Shown in pieces: positions 31,673 to 42,182 of a stretch of DNA of 64,000 nucleotides. The DNA is from Costus lasius (taxonomy: Eukaryota > Streptophyta > Magnoliopsida > Zingiberales > Costaceae): assembly GCA_027563935.2 (NCBI GenBank), contig CM050454.1, positions 44,358,596 to 44,422,595 of the forward strand, read 5' to 3'. How positions within the stretch are numbered: the stretch's first letter is position 1; every line of letters starts with the position of its first letter. Made by a program: the position numbers and the translations under genes. Below the pieces are notes generated by a model that worked only from the letters and a program-made list of their open reading frames with translations, was not told where the DNA came from and searched no databases.

Positions 31673-34600
31673 ATGAGCTTCAATGTGCGATCCCTACTGG
31701 AAAGGGAGAAGTTTGCAGGGCCAAACTTCTCTGACTGGTTCGGACACCTTAAGATCGTTCTTAAGGCAGAGAGGAAACTGTATGTCCTCGAGACGGCTGT
31801 GCCGCCTCAACCCGCTGCGAACGCCGCTAGGGCGGTTCGCGATGCCTATGAAAAGCACGTCAATGATAGCATTGATGTCGCTTGCCTGATGCTAGCGTCT
31901 ATGACGCCACCGCTGCAGCGTCAGCATGAGGATATGTCGGCTATAGAGATTATAGCGAACCTCAAGATGCTGTATGCTGCACAGGCGAGGACAGAACGCT
32001 ATAATCTGACGAAGCTCTTCTTTCAGAGCAAACTGGCTGAAGGGAGCCCAGTGGGAGCTCACGTGCTCAAGATGATTGGGCACAAGGAGGCTCTGGAGAA
32101 ACTGGGGCATACCGTCAACCAGGAGCTTGCTGTAGACATAATTCTGCAGTCTCTCCCGCCCTCTTTCGATGCGTTCATTATTAACTTTAATATGAACAAG
32201 ATCGATTGTACTCTGGCAGAGCTGCTGAATATGCTCTTGACTACTGAGGAAACTCTGAAGGGAAAGCCTTCAACCTCTGTCTTGATGGTTCCTTCCAGGA
32301 ACAAGAAGAAGGGGAAGAAGGGCAAAGCCCCAGTCAAGAACTACAGTAAGGCTCTGAAGCAAAAGGTTAAGCGGTCAAAGGACAACAGGTGTTTCCACTG
32401 TGGCCAGCTGGGTCACTGGAAAAAGGACTGCAAAGCGCTCCAAGGAGATAAGAGGGGAAGCATCGCTTCTGGCTCAGGTATATATGTGACTGAGGTCATG
32501 TTATCTTCTTCTTCTATTTCATGGGTGTTGGACACTGCATGTGGAGTTCACATTTGTTCAAATGTACAGGAACTCAAGAGAAGAAGACAGGTGGGACAGC
32601 ATGAGGTAGACCTACGCGTTGGAAACGGGGCACGGGTTGCTGCTGTTGCTGTAGGAGACTATTTCATTTCTTTACCATCTGGCATTGTATTAGAATTAAA
32701 CAATTGTTATTTTGTACCCAGTATTACCAAGAATATTATCTCCATTCCTGCTCTTGTCAGGAAGGGTTTTTCCTTTGAATGCAAGACTTCAAAGTGTGTT
32801 TTAACTTATGATAATATTGTGTATGCAACTGGTTCAATTAACAATGGGTTATTCATGTTGGACATGGAATGTTCTATACAAAACATTGATAATAAGAAAG
32901 CCAAGTATGCTGATGACAGCACCTTGCTATGGCATAGTCGTTTAGGCCATATTAACGAGAAGCGCATTAAGTGGTTGCATGATCATGGACTGCTGGGATC
33001 ATTCTCCTGTGAGGAGATTGATACATGCAAAGCTTGTTTGATGGGTAAAATGACGAAGTCACCTTTTCCTAACAAAGGTCAAAGGGCTTCAGGTTTACTT
33101 GACCTTATACACAGTGATGTGTGTGGGCCATTTAGTAAACATGCCAGAGGTGGCTATCTGTACTTCATTACCTTTACTGATGATTTCAGTAGGTATGGAT
33201 ATGTCTATCTAATGAGACATAAAAGTGAATCTTTTGACAAGTTCAAAGAGTTCAAAAATGAAGTACAAAATCAGTTAGGCCGAAATATCAAGGCACTTCG
33301 TTCTGATCGAGGTGGAGAATACCTAAGTCGAGAATTTACTGACTATCTGAAAGAGTGTGGGATTATCTCACAGCTCACTCCGCCAGGAACACCGCAATGG
33401 AATGGTGTGTCCGAGAGGAGAAATAGAACGTTACTTGATATGGTTCGTTCTATGATGAGTCAGGCCACTCTTCCATACTCCTTTTGGGGTTTTGCACTGG
33501 AAACAGCTGCAAAGGTACTAAACCGAGTGCCATCCAAGGCAGTTTCTAAAACGCCATATGAGTTATGGTATGGGAAACAGCCTAGCTTGACATTTATCAG
33601 GATCTGGGGTTGCGAGGCTTATGTCAAAAAGCTCGCCTCTGGGAAACTGGAGAGCAGATCTGAGAAATGCATCTTTGTCGGTTACCCTAAGGAAACTAAG
33701 GGTTATTATTTCTACGATCCCAAGGAGAACAAGGTATTTGTTGCTCGGACTGCCATATTTCTTGAGAAGGAATTTCTTCTGCAAGAGGCCAGTGGGAGAG
33801 AAATAAAACTGGATGAGAATCCAGATGAAGGACAAAGTAGTCAAGCACAGTTGGATGAGCCTGAGCCGGTAGAACAGGTTATTGAACAACCTGAGGCTCA
33901 GATATCACGGGAACCGCGAAGATCGGGAAGGATCCGTCGACAGCCTGAGCGCTATGACGGAGTCTACATCATTGATAATGATGAACCCCTCACCTATGCG
34001 GATGCGGTCAGTGGACCGGAGTCAGCTAGATGGCTTGAAGCTATGCGAGCCGAGATGGACTCCATGTCAGATAACCAAGTCTGGGATTTGGTTGATCCGC
34101 CTTCGGGAGTAATCCCTATAGGCTGTAAATGGATCTTCAAGAAGAAGATTGACATGGATGGTAACGTAGTTACCTATAAAGGCAGGCTAGTAGCGAAAGG
34201 TTTCAAACAAATCTACGGGATAGATTATGATGAAACTTTCTCTCCTGTAGCCATGTTTAAGTCTATTCGGATTCTTTTCGCGATAGCTGCATATTACGAT
34301 TATGAGATCTGGCAGATGGATGTGAAAACAGCTTTCCTTAATGGAAATCTGGATGAGGATGTGTATATGACACAACCTGAAGGTTTCACTAATCCAGCAG
34401 ATCGTCATAAAATATGCAAGTTAAAGAAGTCCATTTATGGACTTAAACAAGCATCAAGAAGCTGGAATATTCGTTTTGATGAATCAATCTCTGAGTTTGG
34501 TTTCATCAAGAACGAGGACGACCCGTGTGTATATAAGAGGTTTAGTGGGAGCGTGATTACATTCCTAATCCTCTACGTCGATGATATCTTGATCATTGGA

Positions 34601-35557
34601 AATGATATTCCTGAACTGCATGCTGTTAAAGCATGGTTAAGAAAATGTTTCCAGATGAAAGATCTAGGAGAAGCAGCCTATGTATTAGGTGTGAAGATCT
34701 ACAGGGATAGATCTAAGAGGCTTCTCGGGCTGTGCCAGAGTACTTACATCGATAAGGTCCTGGAGAGATACCATTTAGAGAATTCTAAAAGGGGATATCT
34801 TCCAGTCAGACATGTTCTGAATCTTTCGAAGAGTCAGTGTCCACAAACACAAACTGAGAAAGATGAAATGGACAATATGCCTTATGCTTCGGCTATTGGG
34901 TCCATTATGTATGCGATGTTGTGTACTCGCCCTGACGTCGCTTACGGGTTAAGCGTAACCAGTCGATTCCAAAGTAATCCAGGTTTGGCGCACTGGATTG
35001 TAGTCAAGAACATTATAAAATATCTGCGGAGGACCAAAGATATGTTCTTGATATATGGTGGTCAGGAAGAACTCAGTATAGAGGGATATACTGACGCTTC
35101 GTTCCAGTCGGACCAGGATGATTTCCGATCGCAATCAGGCTATGTTTTTAGCTTGAATGGTGGAGTAGTGGTGTGGAAGAGTTTCAAACAGTCAACTGTT
35201 GCTGATTCCACAACAGAAGCCGAGTATGTTGCAGCCTCGGAAGCATCCAAGGAGGCAGTATGGATTCGCAAGTTCGTGAGAGAACTTGGTGTCGTTCCTT
35301 CGAGTGCAGATCCTTTGGTTATCTTCTGTGATAACACTGGAGCAATCGCACAAGCAAAGGAACCACGGTCGCACCAGAAATCCAAGCACATACAGAGACG
35401 GTTTCACTTGATCCGGGAGATCATTGATCGAGGCGAGATTAAAATCTGCAAAGTTCATACAGACGACAATCTGGCTGACCCGCTTACCAAGCCTCTAGCG
35501 CAGCAGAAGCATGAGAAGCACTGTAATAATATGGGTTTGAGATTTCTCAACCATTAG
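31673..35557 (+). CDS. gag-pol: Copia gag-pol polyprotein (beta), intact
   Basis: A 1294-residue single-frame polyprotein, closely similar to alpha. It carries gag, a CCHC knuckle (about residues 240-253), the protease Asp-Thr-Ala-Cys-Gly, integrase His/Cys and Asp-Asp-35-Glu motifs, RT Tyr-Val-Asp-Asp and RNase H. It has one extra Ser just before the protease motif. Its C-terminus is seven residues longer (ending Arg-Phe-Leu-Asn-His), matching the end of the copia C frame and probably the ancestral state. All key catalytic residues that I can identify are present, so this is a candidate autonomous donor for the family-B copies. Confidence 0.95.
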   Translation: MSFNVRSLLEREKFAGPNFSDWFGHLKIVLKAERKLYVLETAVPPQPAANAARAVRDAYEKHVNDSIDVACLMLASMTPPLQRQHEDMSAIEIIANLKMLYAAQARTERYNLTKLFFQSKLAEGSPVGAHVLKMIGHKEALEKLGHTVNQELAVDIILQSLPPSFDAFIINFNMNKIDCTLAELLNMLLTTEETLKGKPSTSVLMVPSRNKKKGKKGKAPVKNYSKALKQKVKRSKDNRCFHCGQLGHWKKDCKALQGDKRGSIASGSGIYVTEVMLSSSSISWVLDTACGVHICSNVQELKRRRQVGQHEVDLRVGNGARVAAVAVGDYFISLPSGIVLELNNCYFVPSITKNIISIPALVRKGFSFECKTSKCVLTYDNIVYATGSINNGLFMLDMECSIQNIDNKKAKYADDSTLLWHSRLGHINEKRIKWLHDHGLLGSFSCEEIDTCKACLMGKMTKSPFPNKGQRASGLLDLIHSDVCGPFSKHARGGYLYFITFTDDFSRYGYVYLMRHKSESFDKFKEFKNEVQNQLGRNIKALRSDRGGEYLSREFTDYLKECGIISQLTPPGTPQWNGVSERRNRTLLDMVRSMMSQATLPYSFWGFALETAAKVLNRVPSKAVSKTPYELWYGKQPSLTFIRIWGCEAYVKKLASGKLESRSEKCIFVGYPKETKGYYFYDPKENKVFVARTAIFLEKEFLLQEASGREIKLDENPDEGQSSQAQLDEPEPVEQVIEQPEAQISREPRRSGRIRRQPERYDGVYIIDNDEPLTYADAVSGPESARWLEAMRAEMDSMSDNQVWDLVDPPSGVIPIGCKWIFKKKIDMDGNVVTYKGRLVAKGFKQIYGIDYDETFSPVAMFKSIRILFAIAAYYDYEIWQMDVKTAFLNGNLDEDVYMTQPEGFTNPADRHKICKLKKSIYGLKQASRSWNIRFDESISEFGFIKNEDDPCVYKRFSGSVITFLILYVDDILIIGNDIPELHAVKAWLRKCFQMKDLGEAAYVLGVKIYRDRSKRLLGLCQSTYIDKVLERYHLENSKRGYLPVRHVLNLSKSQCPQTQTEKDEMDNMPYASAIGSIMYAMLCTRPDVAYGLSVTSRFQSNPGLAHWIVVKNIIKYLRRTKDMFLIYGGQEELSIEGYTDASFQSDQDDFRSQSGYVFSLNGGVVVWKSFKQSTVADSTTEAEYVAASEASKEAVWIRKFVRELGVVPSSADPLVIFCDNTGAIAQAKEPRSHQKSKHIQRRFHLIREIIDRGEIKICKVHTDDNLADPLTKPLAQQKHEKHCNNMGLRFLNH

Positions 35558-35577
35558 ATTAAGTGCAAGTGGGAGAT

Positions 35578-37309
35578 TGTTGGGGTATGCCCTTAAGGCT
35601 AATGTTTGAGGCCTTGGGATTGTATAAGTATCATGTAATAAACTCTTGAGTTTATAAAGGCATGGTTATTATTCAGGTTGTTACCTTGTCTGCTGTAATA
35701 AGTGTACTACTGAATAATGTCTCAAAGCTGTTCAGCTAGGCTGACATGCATATGTCCTTAGTCGAGATATCTTGGTGAACTTGAGACAGCCTTGATATGA
35801 TTGAGACTAATATGTGTTCTAATCTTATAGGATGCTTCGAGCATGGAATAAGATGTAGACTCATGGGTACATTGGATGTACTGGACAGACCCTACTAGGA
35901 TATTCAGTTGGTTGTCACAATGTGAATATTCCTTGTAAGCACCAAGTGGCACATGTCCTTTGACTTGAGATCACTTGTGTTTCTAAATGATGAATGTCAT
36001 TATTTTGAGGTATTTCAATATCATTTGAAATATAATGATTATAGACTATCTTGGATAATGATCATGAGTCAGGTTAGGACACTAGTGATAGATATAGAAT
36101 TGCCGTCTCCTTGTTTAAGGAGTGTGATGTTCTAAAGGGCCCCCCTAGATGAGATGATTGAGATAGTGTATGGCCATACCCAGGTGACTATGTTCATCTG
36201 ATCTAATCATGCTCATCATATTGGAGTTACAAGCTTGACAGGCTTGTCCAATAAGAACATCCAGTGGCAAAGGACACATGTATGCCTTGTGAAGAAGATT
36301 CACACTTGTGCTGTGATTTGGGAGTAGTCTTGGAAGACTCTTTCCTTTATATCGGGAGACAGTGATGTGTTGCTAGATACCCCTCACTGATCGTGATAAC
36401 GTGAGTTATCGTTACCGACATTTAAAGGAAACCCTCAGGGTCGCACAATTTGATGATATGGCTTACTTGAGTCAGATCGTGTGGACTGAATTGTTTGGGT
36501 TCAGTTTAAAGGGATTTAATCTCTGATTGTAAGTGAGATCTGGTCTGATCATGTTTGATTGATTAGGGCTTGAGATCGGTAAGCTTCGATCGAGAGAGAT
36601 AATGCTAGATCGGTGAGATCAGGAGCGTCAAGAAATGAACGGTTGGATCTTGAACCTTTAGGGTTTATTGTGATCTAGACCATATGGCTTGGGTTAATTG
36701 GTCTTGGACCAAACCGACATTGAACCGGCTCATGGATGAGCGCATGGTTCATGGGAGGTGAGTTAAGGGCTTGGTTCACTTTGGGTGAACGCTTAAGCCT
36801 TCAATACTTTCCATCTTTGGAATTCGGTTTCAAGTGGATTGTGTGTAACGCCTCCACATTAGTGTGGGAGGTTACTCACTTGTCGAATTCTCTTGTGAAG
36901 GCTTCTCCAATTTCGGTGAAGAAAGGACTTGACGAAAACAAGAGAAAGGAGTCTCGCCAAGCAAGATTTTCCCTTCCCTTCCATACGAAAAGGAACCTTG
37001 AAGCCTTGCTAGCACAAGGACGACAAGGTGTAGGCCAATTTCTTCTTGTGTGTGGCACACTTTGGAGGAGAACCCTATCGTTCTCTAGCTTCCAAGCCGA
37101 GTCCAATCCTCATGGCAATGGTATGAATTCTCTCTTATCCATTCAATCGTTCGAAGTTGATCATGAGAACATGTAACATGCGATTAGTTGAAACCCTAGC
37201 ATCTTCATGGATTGAATGAAATATGCGCCACCCACTCTTAGGGTTTTCGGCCCCCCCCTCTTGAAAGGGGTTTTATCCGCTTGCGCTCCCCCTAGAAGGG
37301 GACCCAACA
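35578..37309 (+). repeat. Copia beta 3' LTR
   Basis: This 1732-bp uninterrupted copy of the beta LTR shows where alpha inserted in the 5' copy. It is preceded by the polypurine tract AAGTGGGAGAT (35567-35577) and followed by the TSD gcctc. Confidence 0.94.
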
Positions 37310-37314
37310 GCCTC

Positions 37315-37752
37315 GACGTAGTTCTGTGCAGATATCTCCAGATGAGATCATGGGTGAATCCCATGGGGTTCACCTACCAGTGAAGTGTGCGGCAGCTTTC
37401 AAAAACTTTGACATCATCGGTGAACCCCATCGGGTTCACCAGGCAGTGACGCGCGCGCTGAAATCCTTCCTTCGGCAAGATCACGGGGCCGTGAAGTCCA
37501 GAGAAGGCTCCGATTGAGCCCAAATTTTACGGGCAGCTTCATCTTCTCATAAGGAATCACCCCATACTTTTAGATTCTTCAAAAAGACCTCAAAATTGGG
37601 TGATTTTACCTGAAATTCAATAAGACAGATGAAAAGTGAAGATTCTAAAGTTTTTAAGTAATTAAGTCTTAAAGGAGTGTGAAATCATTAAAATAGGCCT
37701 AAATTCATCATGGAATAATAGTAAAAAATCACTACTAAAATGTATGGTGTCA
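37315..37752 (-). repeat. Athila 3' LTR, proximal part, with palindrome copies 3 and 4
   Basis: In element sense the LTR should start TGACACCATAC at 37752, just after a purine-rich GTCGAGGAGTATT. It holds palindromes at 37353-37374 (GGTGAATCCcatggGGTTCACC-like) and 37419-37440. Joined to 17931-19057 it restores a regular spacing of about 66-74 bp between four palindromes. The LTR start is inferred from one copy only. Confidence 0.6.
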
Positions 37753-39440
37753 AATACTCCTCGACTTAAATCTTTGCATGTCCTCAAGCAATAAAATAAG
37801 TTGAAATACATGCTTGGTATAAGAATAATCTTTTGTGTTGAAGTTCGCACCCGAGTTTGGAAAATATTTTTTAGCAATCCAAGATCTAATCAGAAGAAAT
37901 CAACTAAAAGGAGTGTCTTAAGCATTCACCAGTTTGGTCCCACAGTTTCTAGATATCAAACGATTCAGAAAGCAGTAAAAATGAGATTCAATCAAGCAAA
38001 CACAACACTCATTTCATTCTTTTCCTTCCAATTCATAATATTGGGGTTAACTCAAATGTCTCATTCAGGATATAAGATACTGATTATTGCACTAGACTTC
38101 AACTCATATCCTTAGGTACCATTGCCAATTTTTCGCAATGCCAAGTAAAGGAGTCTTTTTATTGAATTTTCAATTCACATTTCTTAGATTCCAACTCATG
38201 TCCTTCGGTACCACTGCCAATTTTTTGCAGTGCCAAGTAGAGGAATCTAAGTGTGAGAAATTTTTTTTTAATGCTAAATATCAAAGATCAACATATCCTT
38301 GCATTTTAATAGATGTAGTGTTTCCCCAATACTAGAAAGGAATTCAAAGTTTGAAAAGAGATTATGCATCATAATATGAAACGAATGTAAATTGCAAACC
38401 AAAATCAATTGAAGAATCATGAAAATGTTTGACCCACTATATGAACATCATAAAATCAATCTGTTTAGAAAATTTCAAATTCAAAGAACATATGGACATG
38501 ACTATAAAGTAAATTTCTAACAAGTACTACATTCAACATGTCTTGATAAATTCCAACCAATCATGCATTCAATTTTTTAGACAAAAATTTTCATGGCTAT
38601 CATCAGACAAGACAATCATGACAAGTCAATAAAATTTTTCATCACAAGTTATGCAATATATCCTTCAGAACAGTTACATGCAAGCTTATAAATTCACACA
38701 TCATTTAGCATGAAAAGCATAATATCAGAATGGAAAGCAAGTGGCTCAAATATATCTTATACACTGCAGAGAGTGGGGCCTGAAGAAGTGGACCAGGCCC
38801 ACGAATAGTGGCATATATGATACAATGCCAATATCAAAATATCCATCATAGAGTAGTAGAACAAAGCCATAAAGTCACAACAACTACAACCAAACAACCA
38901 AGAAGAAGCTGGAGTCAAGACAGCTCACCCGCTCTGGAATATTGCATAGTCCTCTATGCAATGTCGTATATACGAGAGGAGAAGGTGGCGATGTCGAGTC
39001 TGGATGGAGCAGTGTACTTCATGGGCGAACCCTGTCGGGTTCACCTAGCCGTGAAGTGTACTGGTCTTCAGTGAAAATTCAGCAAAAATTTCCTATTCGC
39101 GTAGCGCATCTACATCCTAGAAATAAACCTCTAATCAGTGTATATCAAGATGAAGATTTCCTAAGATAGACTAGATAATCAAGAGAGTGAATTATTCAAC
39201 GATGGTAAACTATAAACTAAATGACAACTAATGTAACAAAAAGAAAATGAAAACAATGATAAAACTTGCATTGCCTCCCAAGAGCGCTAGTTTTAGGTCA
39301 ACAGCTTGACCATAGAAGTGTTATGTAGTGGCATCAGTGGGGTCGAAAAGGGCAAGAACTTCCCCTTGTTCGACCCATTCATCTTCAAAATAAAGCTTGA
39401 GGCGATGCCCATTAACCACAAAACTCCCAGTGTGTTCAGC
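37753..39440 (-). other. Athila untranslated 3' region
   Basis: AT-rich sequence between the integrase end and the 3' LTR. I find no envelope-like frame. It contains a 58-bp direct duplication (38100-38157 and 38192-38249), each copy with a hairpin, and a fifth GGCGAACCC/GGGTTCACC palindrome at 39024-39045. About 110 bases next to 39440 look like the degraded end of the integrase frame. Confidence 0.6.
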
Positions 39441-40481
39441 CTATATGGTGATTGCACCGTAAGGTTGGACATGTTGAACTATGAATGGTCCAGACCACCT
39501 CGTGCGAAGCTTCCCTGGAAGGAGACGAAGTCTCGGGTTGAACAGAAGCACTTTGTCCCCTTCGTGCAATTCCTTCTTGAGTATGCGTTTGTCATGCCAA
39601 TACTTGGTACGAGCTTTGTAAATCTTTGCATTTTCATAGGCGTAGAGGTGCATCTCATCCAGCTCGTCTAACTGTAATTTTCTCCTTTCACTGGCGCTCT
39701 TAAAGTCATAATTTATTTGCTTGATTGCCCAATGCGCCCTGTGCTCAAGTTCAACGGGTAAGTGACAGGATTTTCCATAAATAAGTTGGAAAGGAGACAT
39801 ACCTAGGAGGGTCTTGAATGCAGTCCTATAGGCCCATAAAGCGTCGGGTAACTTCAATGCCCAATCCTTCCGTGATCGAGATACAGTCTTTTCCAATATT
39901 TGCTTGATTTCTCTATTGGAGACTTCTACCTGACCACTAGTCTGAGGATGGTAAGGCGTGGCGATTCTGTGCTTGACCCCATACTTTTTCAAGAGTGCTC
40001 CAAATTTTTGCTCAATGAAGTGCAATCGTCCCTCACTTATCAATATGCATGGGACTCCAAATCAAGGGAAAATCACTCGCTTCATGAACTTCATAACTAC
40101 CCTGGAGTCGTTGGTGGCTTCGGCTGAAGCCTCAACCCACTTCAACACATAGTCGACGGCAACAAGGATGTACCATTTCCCACATGAAGAAGGGAAGGGA
40201 CCCATGAAGTCTATCCCCCATACATCAAAAATCTCTACTTCTAACATGTCATTCAAAGGCAACTCGTTCCTTCTTGAAATGTTCCCAGTTCGTTGACAGC
40301 TGTCACAAGTTGAAACGAATTGTTTAGCATCATGAAAAATAGACGGCCAATACAAACCATATTGTAGGACTTTGAAGGCAGTTTTAGAGGCCACAGCATG
40401 CCCTCCATGAGGTGAGGCGTGGCATTGAGCTAACACATCTTGTATCTCCACTTCCGGTACACACCGTCTGTACATCCCATC
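39441..40481 (-). pseudogene. pol: Athila integrase, broken
   Basis: The zinc domain (His...His, Cys-Asp-Ser-Cys) and first catalytic Asp lie in 40475-40062. The rest of the core and C-terminal domain lie in 40043-39441. A frame break or stop occurs near 40062-40043 and another stop near 39441, after which homologous sequence seems to continue for some 35 codons. The upstream end is cut by the solo LTR at 40482; coding resumes at 42183 once the ccatc duplication is discounted. Confidence 0.85.
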
Positions 40482-42182
40482 TGAAGGTCCCCTAAATCTA
40501 AGGGGGGCGAAACCCTATAGGCGCATATGGAGGTTAAGATGCAGTGGAAAGGGGTTTCTACGATCTTTGCATGCGTTATGATCAACTTATAAAACTCTGC
40601 ATGAATGAAAACGATTCATACCATAGCCATTTCTAGATGGCGTCTTGGAAGCAAAAGATGCAAGCGCCTCTTCTCCAAAGTCTCGCACACAAGATGAAGA
40701 TGCGCTCCTTCCTTGGTGCTCCTTGTGCTAGCAAGGATCGTCCAAGGTGTCTTGATCGCTTGAAGGGAAGAGAGAGTTCTTTCTTGCTTGGCGTCTTTTC
40801 TCCTTGTCGTCCACCAGTTTTTTACCACACGAAATTGTGTTCTCTCGTCAAAAACTAGAGCGAGCGACGAACCAAGAGGAGAGGCGTGAATAGAGGCTAT
40901 CGTGAGGCATGGCCACGATTAGAAGAAGTGCTATCTAAAAATAGCAAGTCACTTCTCAAGTTGCGATCATGGGTTTACCCAATCGCAAATCCAATTCACC
41001 CTTGAACCATGCGCTCATCCATTGAGCCGGTTCACTTGACTTTGGTTCAATAACCAAATAAACCAAGCAATCAGTCCAGATCATAATAAACCCCTAAGGC
41101 TTAAGATCTGACCGTTAATCTCTTGATGCTCCTGATCTCACCGATCTAGCATCCATTCTCTCAATCGAAGCTTACCGATCTCAAGCCCTAATCAATCAAA
41201 CATGATCAGACCAGATCTCACTTACAATCAGAGATTAAAATCCCTTTAAACTGAACCCAAACAATTCAGTCCACACGATCTGACTTAAGTAAGCCATATC
41301 ATCAAATTGTGCGACCCTGAGGGTTTCCTTTAAATGTCGGTAACGATAACTCACGTCATCACGATCAGTGAGGGGTATCTAGCAACACATCACTGTCTCC
41401 CGATAGAAAGGAAAGAGTCTTCCAAGACTACACCCAAAATACAGCACAAGTGTGAATCCAATTCACAAGGCATGCATCTTTCCTTTGCCACTTGATATTC
41501 TTATTGGACAAGCGTGTCAAGCTTGTAACTCCAATATGATGAGCATGATTAGATCAGATGAACATAGTCACCTGGGTATGGCCATACACTTTTCTCAATC
41601 ATCTCATCCAGGGGGCCCCTTTAGAACATCACACTCCTTAAACAAGGAGACGGCAATCCTATGTCTATCACTAGTGCCCTAACCTGACTCAAGCTCACCA
41701 TCCAAGATAGTCTATAACCATTATGTTTCAAATGATATTGAACTACCTCAAAACAATGACAATCATCATTTAGAAAACACAAGTGATCTCAAGTCAGAGG
41801 AAATGTGCCACTTGTTACAATCAAGGATTATTCACATTGTGACAAGCAATTGAATATCCTAGTAGGGTCTGTCCAGTACATCCAATGTACCCATGAGTCT
41901 ACATCTTATTCCATGCTCGAAGCATCCTATAAGATTAGAACACATATTAGTCTCAACCATATCAAGGCTGTCTCATGTTCACCAAGATATATCGACTAAG
42001 GACATTCACTGCATGTCAGCCTAGCTGAACAGCTTTGAGACATTATTCAGAAGTACACTTATTGCAGCAGATAATGTAACAAACTGAATAACAACCATGC
42101 CTTTATAAACATAAAAGTTTATTACATGATACTGTTACAATCCCAAGGCCTCAAACATTAGCCTTAAGGGCATACCCCAACA
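40482..42182 (-). repeat. Solo LTR of copia family B, in Athila pol
   Basis: On the minus strand it runs from TGTTGGGGTATGCCC (42182) to ACCTTCA (40482), flanked by the TSD ccatc (40477-40481 and 42183-42187). It has no internal sequence, so it is a recombination relic. Its distal half resembles the alpha LTR rather than beta. It is oriented opposite to alpha and beta and in the same sense as the Athila element. Confidence 0.92.

Larger units (their letters stand above)
19058..37309 (+). mobile_element. Copia beta: full-length family-B Ty1/copia element
   Basis: The element runs from TGTTGGGG at 19058 to CCCAACA at 37309 and is flanked by the TSD gcctc (19053-19057 and 37310-37314). Without the alpha element nested in its 5' LTR it is about 9.1 kb. 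It has a 5' LTR (19058-20250 plus 29356-29896), tRNA-iMet primer-binding site, 1.76-kb leader, a single intact 1294-codon gag-pol, polypurine tract and 3' LTR (35578-37309). The LTR halves differ almost only by homopolymer-length changes, so it is young and potentially autonomous. Confidence 0.93.

Noticed and set aside
36736..37176. 146-codon open frame as a host gene
   Set aside because: It lies wholly in the beta 3' LTR, is repeated in the 5' LTR and in part elsewhere, and shows no recognisable domain.
19058..37309. Tandem array of copia elements sharing LTRs
   Set aside because: Two separate TSD pairs and an intact beta 3' LTR show one element nested in the other.
18952..39045. CRISPR-like array of palindromic repeats
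   Set aside because: Only five palindromes, degenerate, in a plant retrotransposon LTR, with no cas genes and irregular intervening lengths.
37753..39440. Envelope-like gene in the Athila 3' region
   Set aside because: Some Athila elements carry one, but no minus-strand frame of useful length or a membrane-anchor pattern is visible here.
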